Of a DNA stretch of 64,000 bases, positions 1-11,174 are shown piece by piece (within the stretch, counting starts at the first letter, position 1; every line of letters starts with the position of its first letter). Source of the DNA: an uncultured Rhodocyclaceae bacterium. Its GTDB lineage: Bacteria; Pseudomonadota; Gammaproteobacteria; Burkholderiales; Rhodocyclaceae. A model generated the notes under the pieces. It had not been told where the DNA came from. It ran no database searches and saw nothing but the letters and a program-made list of their open reading frames with translations. The position numbers were made by a program, and so were the translations under genes. The stretch lies in contig CAJQTY010000002.1 of NCBI GenBank assembly GCA_907163075.1, forward strand, positions 372,001 to 436,000, read 5' to 3'.

Positions 1-413
1 ACAACGTCGGGCCTCCATTCGGGGTCGAGTTCGCCGGAGGCGATGTGCGCAGCGACCCAACCCAGCAGGGCAAACCGGCGGTGATTATCGTTCCAGTCAT
101 AGCCATCAGGGCCGACATAGGGATTCCCTTCTCGCGCGTAGAGAAAGGGTGCATCAATCACGTATGCCTGCAGCCCACTATCCGGCAACCGGCCCAAGCT
201 CAGCGTCACGACGGCGGCGCCAAACACCGGACCAATCCGGAATATAGGCTTGAGCCCGACCACTCCATTTAGAATACCGGGAAACCCTGGCAAAAGAACG
301 CGGGCATCAAGCCCGCGTTTGGCTAGTGCGGGGGGCAGCGACCCAAGTACGTCCGCCAGGCCCCCCGTTTTGACCAGAGGATAGATTTCTGCAGCAACGT
401 GTAATATGCGCAT
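1..413 (-). CDS. glgA: Glycogen synthase, N-terminal part (cut by window edge)
   Basis: This is the first 137 codons of a bacterial GT5 glycogen synthase, which adds glucose from ADP-glucose to a growing alpha-1,4-glucan. The translation starts [18 protein letters not shown], with the KTGGL ADP-glucose-binding loop at about residues 16-20. A segment [13 protein letters not shown] follows near residue 115, which is typical of GlgA. The frame stays open to base 1, so the catalytic C-terminal half lies outside the window. It begins 25 bp after the glgC stop on the same strand, so it is the fourth gene of a pgi-pgm-glgC-glgA operon. Identity is read directly from conserved motifs. Confidence 0.93.
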   Translation of the reverse strand, partial: MRILHVAAEIYPLVKTGGLADVLGSLPPALAKRGLDARVLLPGFPGILNGVVGLKPIFRIGPVFGAAVVTLSLGRLPDSGLQAYVIDAPFLYAREGNPYVGPDGYDWNDNHRRFALLGWVAAHIASGELDPEWRPDV

Positions 414-438
414 CGATTTATAGTAGTTATAAATAATC

Positions 439-1710
439 TCAGGAAAGCCGTTCAAGCATCTGCCGTGTGACCAGGGTAACGCCATTGTCGGTGCGCCGGA
501 AACGACGAGCGTCCTCGACGGGATCTTCGCCGATGACCATTCCGGGAGGAATGTTGACGCCGTGATCGATGATGCAGCGGTTCAACCTCGCTCCGCGGCC
601 AACTTCAACGTCCGGCAAAAGCACCGACCAATTAACCTTGGCGTAGGAGTGTACGCGGCACGCCGAAAACAGCAACGAGCGGTTCATTTCTCCCGAAATG
701 ATGCAGCCGCCGGACACGGTGGACTCAATGGCGATGCCATGGCGATCAATCTGATTGTGCACGAACTTGGCGGGCGGCAGTTGCTGCTGATGCGTCCAGA
801 TCGGCCAGTTACGATCATAAAGGTTCAAGGCCGGCTCAGTCGCCGTCAGGTCGACGTTGGCTTCCCAGTAGGCATCAACGGTCCCCACATCGCGCCAGTA
901 ATCTTCCTTGCCGGCTCGCTCTTCAGGAGCGTGGACGCAACTCCGATCGAAGGAATGCGACATCGCGCAACCGTTCCGCACCGCACGCGGAATAATGTCC
1001 TTGCCGAAGTCATGGCTGGAGGTCACGTCGGCAATGTCGCGCAACAACTCGCTGTACAGATACTTGGCATTGAAAATATAAATCCCCATACTGCACAACG
1101 AGCGATCCGGCTTGCCGACTACATGGGGCGGATCGGCGGGTTTTTCGACGAACTCGGTAATTCGTCGGTTGGCATCCACTGCCAACACCCCGAACCCGCT
1201 GGCGTCCTTGCGTGGAACCTCGATGCAGGCGACGGTGCACTCGGCTCCGCTTTCCACATGATCAACGAGCATCGCCGCGTAGTTCATTTTGTAAATATGG
1301 TCGCCGGCCAAAATCACAACGTACTCCGGCGCCGGCCTGTAATTCTCGAGAATATCTATGTTCTGGTAAACGGCATCCGCCGTTCCGCGATACCAGGACT
1401 CCTCATCCACGCGTTGCTGAGCAGGCATCAAATCAACGAATTCATTGACTTCGCCGCGCAGGAAGCCCCAGCCCCGTTGCAGGTGGCGTAACAAGCTGTG
1501 GGACTTGTACTGCGTAACGACCCCAATGCGCCGGATGCCTGAATTGACACAGTTGGACATGGCAAAATCAACGATCCGGTACTTGCCGCCGAAATAGACG
1601 GCTGGCTTTGCCCGATTGTCAGTCAATTCATACAGCCGACTTCCGCGACCGCCGGCAAGCACCAAGGCCACCGCTCTGCCGGGCAACTGAAAAGTTCGTC
1701 TTTCTAACAT
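439..1710 (-). CDS. glgC: Glucose-1-phosphate adenylyltransferase (ADP-glucose pyrophosphorylase)
   Basis: It makes ADP-glucose from glucose-1-phosphate and ATP, the committed step of bacterial glycogen synthesis and also the donor supply for a GlgM-type enzyme. The 423 residues match the family length. Near the N-terminus (about residues 19-27) is the nucleotide-binding LAGGRGSRL. The substrate-binding regions [11 protein letters not shown] and ITEFVEKP follow, and a left-handed beta-helix C-terminus carries allosteric control in this family. AGGAG lies about 9 bases before ATG 1710. It sits between pgm and glgA, 71 bp and 25 bp from its neighbours, in one leftward transcription unit. Confidence 0.97.
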   Translation of the reverse strand: MLERRTFQLPGRAVALVLAGGRGSRLYELTDNRAKPAVYFGGKYRIVDFAMSNCVNSGIRRIGVVTQYKSHSLLRHLQRGWGFLRGEVNEFVDLMPAQQRVDEESWYRGTADAVYQNIDILENYRPAPEYVVILAGDHIYKMNYAAMLVDHVESGAECTVACIEVPRKDASGFGVLAVDANRRITEFVEKPADPPHVVGKPDRSLCSMGIYIFNAKYLYSELLRDIADVTSSHDFGKDIIPRAVRNGCAMSHSFDRSCVHAPEERAGKEDYWRDVGTVDAYWEANVDLTATEPALNLYDRNWPIWTHQQQLPPAKFVHNQIDRHGIAIESTVSGGCIISGEMNRSLLFSACRVHSYAKVNWSVLLPDVEVGRGARLNRCIIDHGVNIPPGMVIGEDPVEDARRFRRTDNGVTLVTRQMLERLS

Positions 1711-1781
1711 TTTGGCACGCTCCTATAAAAATTCCGTTTGACCATTGCCCCGTTAGTACCAACTGGCACGCTCAATTCTCG

Positions 1782-3470
<1,689 letters not shown>

Positions 3471-3485
3471 CTAAATGCCATCAGT

Positions 3486-5123
3486 CTACACAAGTTGCTT
3501 ACGACAGAAAGATAGCAGCCCTTGTGTGGATGCGTCGAGGGTTTTTGCCAGGTCCGCATCATAGAAAGCGGGCAGGATGCGATTTGCAACGGCCTTGCCC
3601 AGTTCAACACCCCACTGATCGAACGAGTTGATCCCCCAGACGACACCCTGCACGAATACCTTGTGCTCGTAGAGCGCAATCAGGGAACCGAGCACACCCG
3701 GATTGAGACTGGTCAGCAGCAGCGTTGACGACGGCTGGTTGCCGGCAAAAACCCGATGCGGCAGCAAGTCGGAAATTTCCTTCGGGCTCATCGACTCCTT
3801 CTCCAGGCTGGCGCGCACTTCGGCTTCATTTCTTCCGAAGGCAAGCGCGGCACTCTGGGCAAAACAGTTGGAAAGCAGGGCCTCCTGATGCTCCGGCAAG
3901 GGGTAATCGGAGCGTACGGCGGCAATGAAATCGCACGGCACCAGACGACCTCCCTGGTGCAGGAGCTGGAAGAACGCATGCTGTCCGTTGTTGCCCAGTT
4001 CGCCCCAAACGATGGGCGACGTGGCAAAGTCGAGAGCGTCTCCGGCGATACTCACGGACTTGCCGTTGCTTTCCATTTCAAGCTGCTGCAGGAAGGACGG
4101 GAAGTACTTGAGCGACTCGTTATAAGGCAGCACCGCGTTGGTCGTTGCGCCCAGGAAATCGGTGTTCCAGATCCCGATGAGCGCCATGATCACCGGCAAG
4201 TTGTTTTCGAACGGCGTGCTGCGGAAGTGCTCGTCCATACGCTCGGCACCACGCAACATCTCATCAAACGCATGCGGCCCGATCGCAATCATCAGCGCCA
4301 AGCCGACAGCGGACCATAGCGAATACCGCCCGCCAACCCAATCCCAGATCGGGAAAACCAGTTCCTTGGAGACGCCGAACTCGACCGCCCGTTCAGGTTT
4401 GCTGGACACCGCCGCGAAATGATTCTCTGAAACCAGATCATCGCCAAGATTCGCACGCAGCCAGTTACGCGCGGTATTGGCGTTGAACATCGTTTCCTGG
4501 GTTGTAAACGTCTTGCTGACGACAATGAACAGTGTCGTGCGCGGATCGAGTGTCTGCAGCAAGGGGGCCAACTGTGCGCCATCGAGGTTCGACACGTAGT
4601 GCACCCCGAGCGCCGGATGGCTTATCGAGCGCAGCGCCTGGCCCATCATCTTGGGTCCCAGATCGGAGCCGCCGATTCCAATGTTCACGACATCGCGAAT
4701 CGGCATACCCTTGAACCCGAGGCATTTTCCATCGCGTAAACGCTCCGCGAACTCGGCCATGCGCTGCCGTGTTCCGATCACCTCCGGCATCACGTCAAAC
4801 TGGCTGCTGGGAAACGGCCCGGCCGAACGCCGCAAGGCCGTATGCAACACCGAACGCCCCTCGCTGACGTTGATACGCTCGCCGGCAAACATGCGCGTGA
4901 TCGACTCGTCGAGCCGCGCCTCCCTCGCTAGCGAGACAAGCAGCCGAAGGGTATCGGCGCTGAGTCGCTGCTTCGAAAAATCATACAGGAGACCGTCAAA
5001 CGACAGACTGAGCGACTCCACGCGTTTCGGATCGCTCGCAAACAAATCCTTCAGGTGGTTATCGGCAAAAGCTTGGCGGTGGGCATTGATAGCCGCCCAG
5101 GCGGGCGAGGCAGTGATCGTCAT
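3486..5123 (-). CDS. pgi: Glucose-6-phosphate isomerase
   Basis: It interconverts fructose-6-phosphate and glucose-6-phosphate and heads the glycogen operon, linking gluconeogenic carbon to storage. The 545-aa protein carries the SIS-type substrate motifs NIGIGGSDLGP and, later, WDWVGGRYSLWSAVG, plus the PGI signature around GANGQ-like NNGQHAFFQLLHQG. The start at 5123 is preferred because a purine-rich GAAGGGAAG precedes it and the protein then matches family length. The frame continues 40 codons further upstream but that extension is not conserved-looking. This is the promoter-proximal gene of pgi-pgm-glgC-glgA. Confidence 0.96.
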   Translation of the reverse strand: MTITASPAWAAINAHRQAFADNHLKDLFASDPKRVESLSLSFDGLLYDFSKQRLSADTLRLLVSLAREARLDESITRMFAGERINVSEGRSVLHTALRRSAGPFPSSQFDVMPEVIGTRQRMAEFAERLRDGKCLGFKGMPIRDVVNIGIGGSDLGPKMMGQALRSISHPALGVHYVSNLDGAQLAPLLQTLDPRTTLFIVVSKTFTTQETMFNANTARNWLRANLGDDLVSENHFAAVSSKPERAVEFGVSKELVFPIWDWVGGRYSLWSAVGLALMIAIGPHAFDEMLRGAERMDEHFRSTPFENNLPVIMALIGIWNTDFLGATTNAVLPYNESLKYFPSFLQQLEMESNGKSVSIAGDALDFATSPIVWGELGNNGQHAFFQLLHQGGRLVPCDFIAAVRSDYPLPEHQEALLSNCFAQSAALAFGRNEAEVRASLEKESMSPKEISDLLPHRVFAGNQPSSTLLLTSLNPGVLGSLIALYEHKVFVQGVVWGINSFDQWGVELGKAVANRILPAFYDADLAKTLDASTQGLLSFCRKQLV

Positions 5124-5248
5124 AGTGGTAACTTCCCTTCTGTTTGTGGTTTCCGTGTTCAGGCAACTGGGCACCGCAGCGCATAACGAATTCGAGTCTA
5201 TTCTATGCGAAATATTTACCGTTCCGCGATTCTCGATCGACAAAGATT

Positions 5249-5263
5249 GACAAAAATTTTGTC
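5249..5263. promoter_or_regulatory. Palindromic operator-like site between divergent glycogen operons
   Basis: A perfect 7+1+7 palindrome (gacaaaa-a-ttttgtc) lies 126 bp upstream of pgi and about 440 bp upstream of glgM, in the 583-bp intergenic region (5124-5706). Symmetry of this kind fits a dimeric regulator. No regulator gene is adjacent, so the role is inferred. Confidence 0.35.
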
Positions 5264-5567
5264 CGTCACCCCACTGCGCATCGCCGAAGCCGCCAAGCTT
5301 TTGCCGAAGGCTGAAGCCGCAAGCGGGTACGCTTCACAACGGCTGATCGCCGACCCGGCCAGCACCGGACCAGGCATTCGGACTTGCGTCAGCGCACAAT
5401 GGCAAGTGCATGCGCGGCCGCCGTCGTTCGTCGCGCGACGATCCGTCCCGGGACATGAAGGCATCTCCTGCCATTTCCCGGTCTCGCTGTGTTCAAGATT
5501 TTGTGCCGAGCAAGCGGGTCACGATTGGAGTTTGTCGTCGAGTTGCCGTTGTATTTACTTTCCTCTG

Positions 5568-5597
5568 TTACTTTCCTCCAACCTGGCAAGATATAAT
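5568..5597 (+). promoter_or_regulatory. Candidate sigma-70 promoter for glgM
   Basis: A consensus TATAAT at 5592-5597 has a weak TTACTT-like -35 at 5568-5573, with 18-bp spacing. It would start transcription about 100 bp before the glgM start codon. The rest of the 583-bp region shows no other coding potential that I can support. Confidence 0.45.
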
Positions 5598-5706
5598 TCC
5601 CGCTGAAGTGAACGATGGTGCTTGTTGAACGCTCCGGATCACTAGCCAGCCGATTCAATAAGTGAAATCCATACGACTTTCGGGAATACACAGGGAGGTT
5701 AATTTA

Positions 5707-6912
5707 ATGCGCGTTCTGTTGATGACCAACGAGTTCCCCCCAAACATCTACGGTGGAGCTGGTGTGCACGTAGAATATTTGTCGCGTGAATTGTCAAGAC
5801 TTGCTCCGGTCGAAGTGCGCAGCTTCCAGGAGCAAAACTTTACCAAGGATCAACTCAAGGTCCTTGGCACCAAAATCGATGCCTCCGATTACGCTTGCCC
5901 GAAGGAGCTGGTTTCTCCGCTGAAGGCACTTGCCACCTGCCTTTCTTTCAACATCAAGGGTATCGAGGCCGATGTTGTTCACTGCCACACCTGGTATGCC
6001 CAGTTTGGTGGCATCCTGGCCAAGCTTCTCTACGGCATCCCGCTGGTCATTACCGTTCACTCGCTGGAGCCGCTGCGCCCGTGGAAGCGTGAGCAGATCG
6101 GCCGTGGCTACGACCTTTCGAGTTGGGTCGAAAAAACCGCGCTGGAGATGGCCGACGCCGTGGTGGCGGTTTCCAGCAGCACGCGCGACGACATTCTGCG
6201 GCTTTTCGACGTCGACCCGGCCAAGGTTCCGGTAATACCCAACGGCATCGATACCGATGAATACACGTACACGCCGGATCGCGCCGCGCTAGTCAAATAC
6301 GGGATCGACCCTGACAAGCCCTACGTCCTTTTCGTCGGCCGCATGACCAGGCAAAAAGGACTTTTGTACCTGCTGCGCGCCATTCCGCAGCTCGACGCCG
6401 ACACGCAGGTGGTGCTCTGTGCTGGTGAATCCGATACGCCCGAATTCCAAAAAGAGCTCGAAGGTCTCATGTCCGACCTCACGGCTCACCGCTCGGGCGT
6501 CATCTGGATTCCCGAAATGGTCAGCCGCCCGACGACCATTGCACTGTATTCGCAGGCTGCGGTATTCTGCTGCCCGTCGATCTACGAACCCTTCGGCATC
6601 ATCAATCTGGAGGCCATGGCGTGCGGCACCCCGGTCGTCGGCAGCAAGGTCGGCGGCATCGCGGAAGTGGTCGTGGATGGTGAAACCGGCCTGTTGATCG
6701 ACGCCAACATCTCACCGACCATGCCGCACGACCCGCTGGATCCCGAGGGCTTTTCCCGCGCCATGGCCGACGCCATCAATCGCCTCGTCCGTAATCCCGA
6801 GCTGCGTGACAGAATGGGCGCGGCGGGCCGCCAGCGCGTACTCGACAACTACTCCTGGCACAGCATCGCCGAAAAGACACTGGCGCTGTACAAGAGCCTC
6901 CAGCAGTGCTAA
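5707..6912 (+). CDS. glgM: GT4 glycosyltransferase, GlgM-like (alpha-maltose-1-phosphate synthase / actinobacterial-type glycogen synthase)
   Basis: The 401-aa protein has the GT4 GT-B fold pattern. The N-terminal donor-side motif TNEFPPNIYGGAGVHVE is typical of the actinobacterial 'GlgA'/GlgM group, and the C-terminal EX7E region reads EPFGIINLEAMACGTPVV. In that group GlgM joins ADP-glucose to glucose-1-phosphate to give maltose-1-phosphate, the substrate of GlgE. GlgE is encoded two genes downstream, which supports GlgM over a plain glycogen synthase. The AGGGAGG site at about 5692-5698 fixes ATG 5707. It is divergent from the pgi-glgA operon. Activity on glucan acceptors cannot be excluded. 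Confidence 0.85.
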   Translation: MRVLLMTNEFPPNIYGGAGVHVEYLSRELSRLAPVEVRSFQEQNFTKDQLKVLGTKIDASDYACPKELVSPLKALATCLSFNIKGIEADVVHCHTWYAQFGGILAKLLYGIPLVITVHSLEPLRPWKREQIGRGYDLSSWVEKTALEMADAVVAVSSSTRDDILRLFDVDPAKVPVIPNGIDTDEYTYTPDRAALVKYGIDPDKPYVLFVGRMTRQKGLLYLLRAIPQLDADTQVVLCAGESDTPEFQKELEGLMSDLTAHRSGVIWIPEMVSRPTTIALYSQAAVFCCPSIYEPFGIINLEAMACGTPVVGSKVGGIAEVVVDGETGLLIDANISPTMPHDPLDPEGFSRAMADAINRLVRNPELRDRMGAAGRQRVLDNYSWHSIAEKTLALYKSLQQC

Positions 6913-6962
6913 CAACCGGGCAACAGCGTGTTTGAGGATGCCGCATTCGAGAGGGCTTGAGC

Positions 6963-8258
6963 ATGGCAGAGGGACCGCGCGTTTACAATCTGTTTCCGCT
7001 GCTATGCGGATCAATCCGGCAGTGGGAGGATCATCTGCCGCATATCGCCGCCATGGGCTTCGATTGGGTCTATCTCAATCCGTTTCATTATCCCGGCTTT
7101 TCCGGCAGCCTGTATGCGGTCAAGGACTATTACCGCATTCACGACCTCATGTGGGATGGTCAGAGTTCCCTCGAAGACCTGCTCAAGTCCTTCTGCAGCA
7201 AGGCGGAAGAGCATGGCGTGTCAGTCATCATGGACCTGGTGATCAACCACACCTCGAAGGATTCGCTGCTGGCCGGAGAGCATCCCGAATGGTTCCTGCA
7301 CGAAGCCGACGGCTCCTTGCGATCACCGCGCGCCATCGATCCCGCCGATGCGCGCAAGGTTACGATATGGGGCGATCTGGCGGAAATCGACTACCACAAC
7401 CCGGCCAACCGGGCCGGCCTGGTCAGTTATTTCGGAAACATGATCGGGCTCTTCATTGATTGCGGCATTCGCGGTTTCCGTTGCGACGCGGCCTACCTGG
7501 TGCCGCCGGAAGTCTGGTCGAGATTGATCTCGTTCGCCCGCTTCAAACGCAAGGATGCCGGATTCTTCGCGGAAACGCTGGGCTGTCGTCTTGAACAAAT
7601 TACCTTCCTCCGTTCAGCCGGTTTTGACTATCTGTTCAACAGCGCCAGGTGGTGGGATTTCAGGTCGTCCTGGCTGCTCGACCAGTACAACGCGTTTCGC
7701 CGCATTGCGCCGTCGATCGCCTTTCCCGAGAGCCACGACACCGAGCGCCTGGCCACCGAACTGGCGCACGCGGGCTATGGCGATCCGCAGCTGACCGAGC
7801 GCGCCTACCGCCTGCGCTACCTGTTCAGCGCCGTATTCTCCACCGGCGTCATGATCCCGGTCGGATTCGAATATGGATTCCGCACCCCGCTCAACGTCGT
7901 ACACACGCGACCTGAGCACTGGGAAGAGCCGCTCTTTGACGTCAGCGACTACATCGCGGCCGTCAACCGCATGCGCGCAGGTATTCCGGTGCTTAACGAG
8001 GAAGGCGAGCAACGCCAGGTACACCAGGGCGATGCGGAGATCGTCTGCCTCCTGCGTCGGGCGCAGAGCGGTCCGTCGTGGGTGCTTTCGGTGATCAATA
8101 CCGATCTGCGGAACGCACGCGATGTTCGTATTTCAGGACTGGATTCCGACGTGCTTGCGGGGCGCGAAGTTACCCCTGGCAGCAGCGGAGAAACAGCCGC
8201 ATTTGATAACGTTTTGAAACTGGCGCCCGGTGAGGCGCGCATTTTTGTGAATGCTTGA
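6963..8258 (+). CDS. Short GH13 alpha-amylase-family enzyme between glgM and glgE
   Basis: This 431-aa protein is a GH13 (beta/alpha)8 enzyme with all three catalytic residues visible: nucleophile Asp in GFRCDAA, acid/base Glu in FFAETLG, and transition-state Asp in ESHDTER. It lacks a signal peptide, so it acts in the cytoplasm. Its position between glgM and glgE, with only 14 bp to the GlgE start, suggests it works on the same glucan, for example trimming, branching or transferring. It is too short for a normal GlgB and lacks the CBM48 domain. GAGAGGG precedes ATG 6963. The exact reaction is unknown. Confidence 0.8.
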   Translation: MAEGPRVYNLFPLLCGSIRQWEDHLPHIAAMGFDWVYLNPFHYPGFSGSLYAVKDYYRIHDLMWDGQSSLEDLLKSFCSKAEEHGVSVIMDLVINHTSKDSLLAGEHPEWFLHEADGSLRSPRAIDPADARKVTIWGDLAEIDYHNPANRAGLVSYFGNMIGLFIDCGIRGFRCDAAYLVPPEVWSRLISFARFKRKDAGFFAETLGCRLEQITFLRSAGFDYLFNSARWWDFRSSWLLDQYNAFRRIAPSIAFPESHDTERLATELAHAGYGDPQLTERAYRLRYLFSAVFSTGVMIPVGFEYGFRTPLNVVHTRPEHWEEPLFDVSDYIAAVNRMRAGIPVLNEEGEQRQVHQGDAEIVCLLRRAQSGPSWVLSVINTDLRNARDVRISGLDSDVLAGREVTPGSSGETAAFDNVLKLAPGEARIFVNA

Positions 8259-8272
8259 AAACAGGAGATTCC

Positions 8273-10330
8273 ATGGATAAGGCCGCGTTGAATACAGCCA
8301 GCGTTATGGCACCGCACCACAAGGCAGAGACGGTAGGAAGCACACTGACAGTCGGCCTCCGGAGCCGCCCCGTCGTCATTCTGAATGTATCCCCGGAAGT
8401 CGATGGTGGCCGCTATGCCATCAAGCGCGAGGTCGGCGACACGCTCGTCGTCGCCGCCGACGTGTTCAAGGAAGGCCATGACAAGCTCTCCGTAATGCTG
8501 ATGGTGCGCCGCCGCGACGAGAAGGAGTGGCGCGAAGTGCCAATGAGTTGCATTAATTCGGGGCTCGACCGCTGGCAAGGGCAAGTCGTGCTGACCGAGA
8601 ATACGGGCTACTTCTACACCGTGGAGGCGTGGAGCGACGTGTTTGAAAGCTGGCGCGACGAGGTCAAGAAAAAGCTGGCGGCCAGCGTTGACGTAACGCT
8701 CGAATTGATCGAGGGGCGTGATCTGGTCGAAGATGCCGCCGGCCGCGCTGATGCGCCGGGCAAGAAATATCTCGGCGAAATCATCGAACGCTTCGCCGCC
8801 GCCAGCTATTCCGAACAGTGCGCATTGCTGCTCTCCGACGAACTGAGCGCAGTCATGGCGCGCTGGCCCGACCGTGGCACTGCCAGCCGCTACGACCTCG
8901 AACTCGAGGTCTTCGTTGATCGCGTCGCCGCCCGCTATGCGGCGTGGTACGAAATGTTTCACCGTTCGCAGGGCACGGTGCCCGGCCAGCCCGCCACGCT
9001 CAAGGATTGCGAACGCCGCCTGCCGGAAATCCGCGACATGGGCTTCGACGTAATATATTTTGTCCCCGTCCATCCGATCGGCCGGACGCACCGCAAGGGG
9101 CCCGACAACACGCTGAACGCCGGCCCCAACGATCCGGGCAGCCCGTACGCCATCGGCTCGGAAGAAGGTGGGCACACCGCGCTACACAAGGATTTGGGAA
9201 CAATCGACGACTTCCGGCATTTCGTTGCCGCGGCGGCGTCCCACGGCATGGAGGTGGCGCTCGATTTCGCCATCCAGTGCTCGCCCGACCATCCGTGGAT
9301 CAAGGACCATCCCGACTGGTTCAAGTTCCGCCCGGACGGCACCATCAAATACGCGGAAAACCCGCCCAAGAAATACCAGGACATCGTCAACGTCGACTTC
9401 TACACCAGCGATCAGGAAGGCCTGTGGAACGAGATTCTGAACGCCTTCCTGTTCTGGATCGATCTCGGTGTAAAAATCTTCCGCGTCGACAATCCGCACA
9501 CCAAGCCCGTACCGTTCTGGGAGTGGCTGATCCGCGAAATCAGGGTCGATCATCCTGACGTCATTTTCCTGGCCGAAGCGTTCACCCGCCCGCCGATGAT
9601 GCGCATACTGGCCAAGGTCGGTTACAGCCAGTCCTACAGCTACTTCACGTGGCGCAATTTCAAACATGAAATTACCGAGTACCTGACCGAACTGACGCAG
9701 TCGCCGGTCGCCGAGTACATGCGCCCGAACTTCTTTCCGACAACCCCGGACATCCTGCCCGAGTTCCTGCAAAACGGCGGCCGCCACGCGTTCGAGTCCC
9801 GTTTCGTACTGGCCTCGACGCTGTCCAGCGTATACGGCATCTACAACGGTTACGAGCTGTGCGAAAACGCTGGTGTTCCGGGCAAGGAAGAGTACCTGCA
9901 CTCGGAAAAATACGACTACAAGGTGTGGGACTGGGATCGGCCGGGCAATATCAAGAAACTGATCACGACGGTCAACCGCATCCGGCGCGAAAACCCGGCG
10001 CTGCACGAATTGACCAACCTGCGCTTCTACAAGTCGAGTGACGACAACATCCTGTTTTACGGCAAGATGACGCCGGATCGAAGCAACATGATCCTGATCG
10101 CCGTCAACCTCGATCCCTTCGACGCCCACGCCACCAACCTCGAGATTCCGCTCTACGACCTGGGGCTCTCCGAGCACGACAACTACGTCGTCGAAGACCT
10201 GATCACCGGCGCCAAGCATCTGTGGAGCGGTGCGCATCATCACGTGCAGATCGGCCCGGACAACAACCAGGCCATGATCCTGCGAGTGATGCCATGGCAC
10301 CACGTGGACTTCGAGAGCCCGAGCTTCTGA
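8273..10330 (+). CDS. glgE: Alpha-1,4-glucan:maltose-1-phosphate maltosyltransferase GlgE
   Basis: GlgE extends alpha-1,4-glucans with maltosyl units from maltose-1-phosphate. The 685-aa protein has the N-terminal DUF3416 beta-sandwich (about residues 25-225). The GH13_3 catalytic domain follows, with nucleophile Asp in FRVDNPHTKP and acid/base Glu in FLAEAFTRPP. The C-terminal beta domain completes the usual length. ACAGGAGA lies just before ATG 8273, overlapping the end of the preceding gene's region. Its pairing with GlgM supports a GlgM-GlgE route. No treS or maltokinase (pep2/mak) is present nearby, so trehalose is not an evident input here. Confidence 0.95.
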   Translation: MDKAALNTASVMAPHHKAETVGSTLTVGLRSRPVVILNVSPEVDGGRYAIKREVGDTLVVAADVFKEGHDKLSVMLMVRRRDEKEWREVPMSCINSGLDRWQGQVVLTENTGYFYTVEAWSDVFESWRDEVKKKLAASVDVTLELIEGRDLVEDAAGRADAPGKKYLGEIIERFAAASYSEQCALLLSDELSAVMARWPDRGTASRYDLELEVFVDRVAARYAAWYEMFHRSQGTVPGQPATLKDCERRLPEIRDMGFDVIYFVPVHPIGRTHRKGPDNTLNAGPNDPGSPYAIGSEEGGHTALHKDLGTIDDFRHFVAAAASHGMEVALDFAIQCSPDHPWIKDHPDWFKFRPDGTIKYAENPPKKYQDIVNVDFYTSDQEGLWNEILNAFLFWIDLGVKIFRVDNPHTKPVPFWEWLIREIRVDHPDVIFLAEAFTRPPMMRILAKVGYSQSYSYFTWRNFKHEITEYLTELTQSPVAEYMRPNFFPTTPDILPEFLQNGGRHAFESRFVLASTLSSVYGIYNGYELCENAGVPGKEEYLHSEKYDYKVWDWDRPGNIKKLITTVNRIRRENPALHELTNLRFYKSSDDNILFYGKMTPDRSNMILIAVNLDPFDAHATNLEIPLYDLGLSEHDNYVVEDLITGAKHLWSGAHHHVQIGPDNNQAMILRVMPWHHVDFESPSF

Positions 10331-10374
10331 CAGCCAGCACCTGAGCGGCGGCACCCGCTCAGGCAAAGCGTCGA

Positions 10375-10416
10375 TCAATGCACGCTCCCGGCCCGACGTC
10401 CGGGAGCGTGCATTGA
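10375..10416 (+). terminator. Strong hairpin terminator after glgE
   Basis: Two 17-base arms (10375-10391 and 10400-10416) are perfectly complementary around an 8-base loop and are followed by a T-rich stretch. A smaller hairpin (arms 10340-10348 and 10355-10363) lies just before it. This is likely the Rho-independent end of the glgM-glgE transcript. Confidence 0.75.
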
Positions 10417-10458
10417 CATTTTTCCTGTTGAAGAAAAGCAATTTCTGGAGACTTACCC

Positions 10459-10965
10459 ATGGCTCTATCGATGTATGAAGCAAGCGTCCCGCGCTTTGTC
10501 GGCATGCTGCACAACCTGGATGCGATTCTCCAAAAGGCACACGCCCACGCGCTCGAGAAAAAATTCGACCCGTCCGTGCTGCTGACCGCACGCCTGTTTC
10601 CCGACATGTTTCCGCTCCGGCGTCAGGTGCAGATCGCTACCGACCATGCCAAGGGCGCCGTTGCTCGGCTGGCTGGCGTGGAACTTCCCAAGTACGACGA
10701 TAACGAACAGAGCTTCGAGGAGGTCCGGGCGCGAATCGCCAAGACGATCGCTTTCGTCGAGTCGTTCACCCCCGGGCAGATCGACGGCTCCGAGGAACGC
10801 GAGATCGCGTTCAGGATCGGCGGGCATGACCTGGCGTTCAAGGGCATGGCTTACCTGACCGGTTTCGCCTTGCCCAATTTCTACTTTCACGTGGTCACCG
10901 CCTACAACATCCTGCGCCACAATGGCGTGGCTATCGGCAAAGGCGACTACATCGGCAGCGTCTAG
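10459..10965 (+). CDS. DUF1993 family protein
   Basis: This 168-aa protein starts MALSMYEASVPRFVGML and matches the DUF1993 family, predicted helical-bundle proteins related in fold to DinB-like proteins. Conserved-looking stretches are FPDMFPLRRQVQIA and FYFHVVTAYNILRHNGV near the C-terminus, with several His residues that could bind metal. No signal peptide or membrane segment is seen. It stands alone between two terminator-like hairpins. The function is unknown. Confidence 0.85.
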   Translation: MALSMYEASVPRFVGMLHNLDAILQKAHAHALEKKFDPSVLLTARLFPDMFPLRRQVQIATDHAKGAVARLAGVELPKYDDNEQSFEEVRARIAKTIAFVESFTPGQIDGSEEREIAFRIGGHDLAFKGMAYLTGFALPNFYFHVVTAYNILRHNGVAIGKGDYIGSV

Positions 10966-11119
10966 TCCACTATCGATGACAGCGGCTTTTCATGCGCGGC
11001 TGGTGACAGGCCGTTACAGAGCGGCCACAAAGGCCCAACAGACGCCGAGGAGGGGTGCAACATAGACTGTCTTCACTTTATCGATCCCCTCCTCTCGAAA
11101 TCCCCTTTCGAGATTTCAA

Positions 11120-11150
11120 TCCCCGCCACTCATCTGGCGGGGATTTTTTT
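11120..11150 (+). terminator. Rho-independent terminator after the DUF1993 gene
   Basis: Nine-base arms 11120-11128 and 11135-11143 flank a 6-base loop and are followed by seven T residues (11144-11150). It separates the rightward DUF1993 gene from the convergent fghA-frmA pair. Confidence 0.85.
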
Positions 11151-11174
11151 CGTCTATATCTCGCGCTTCCGCGC

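Noticed and set aside
562-1491. Long open frame (309 aa) opposite glgC
   Set aside because: It is a shadow of a strongly supported gene on the other strand; its sequence resembles no family and has no ribosome site.
9182-10591. 469-aa frame opposite glgE
   Set aside because: GC-rich third positions of glgE keep the opposite strand open; composition is not protein-like.
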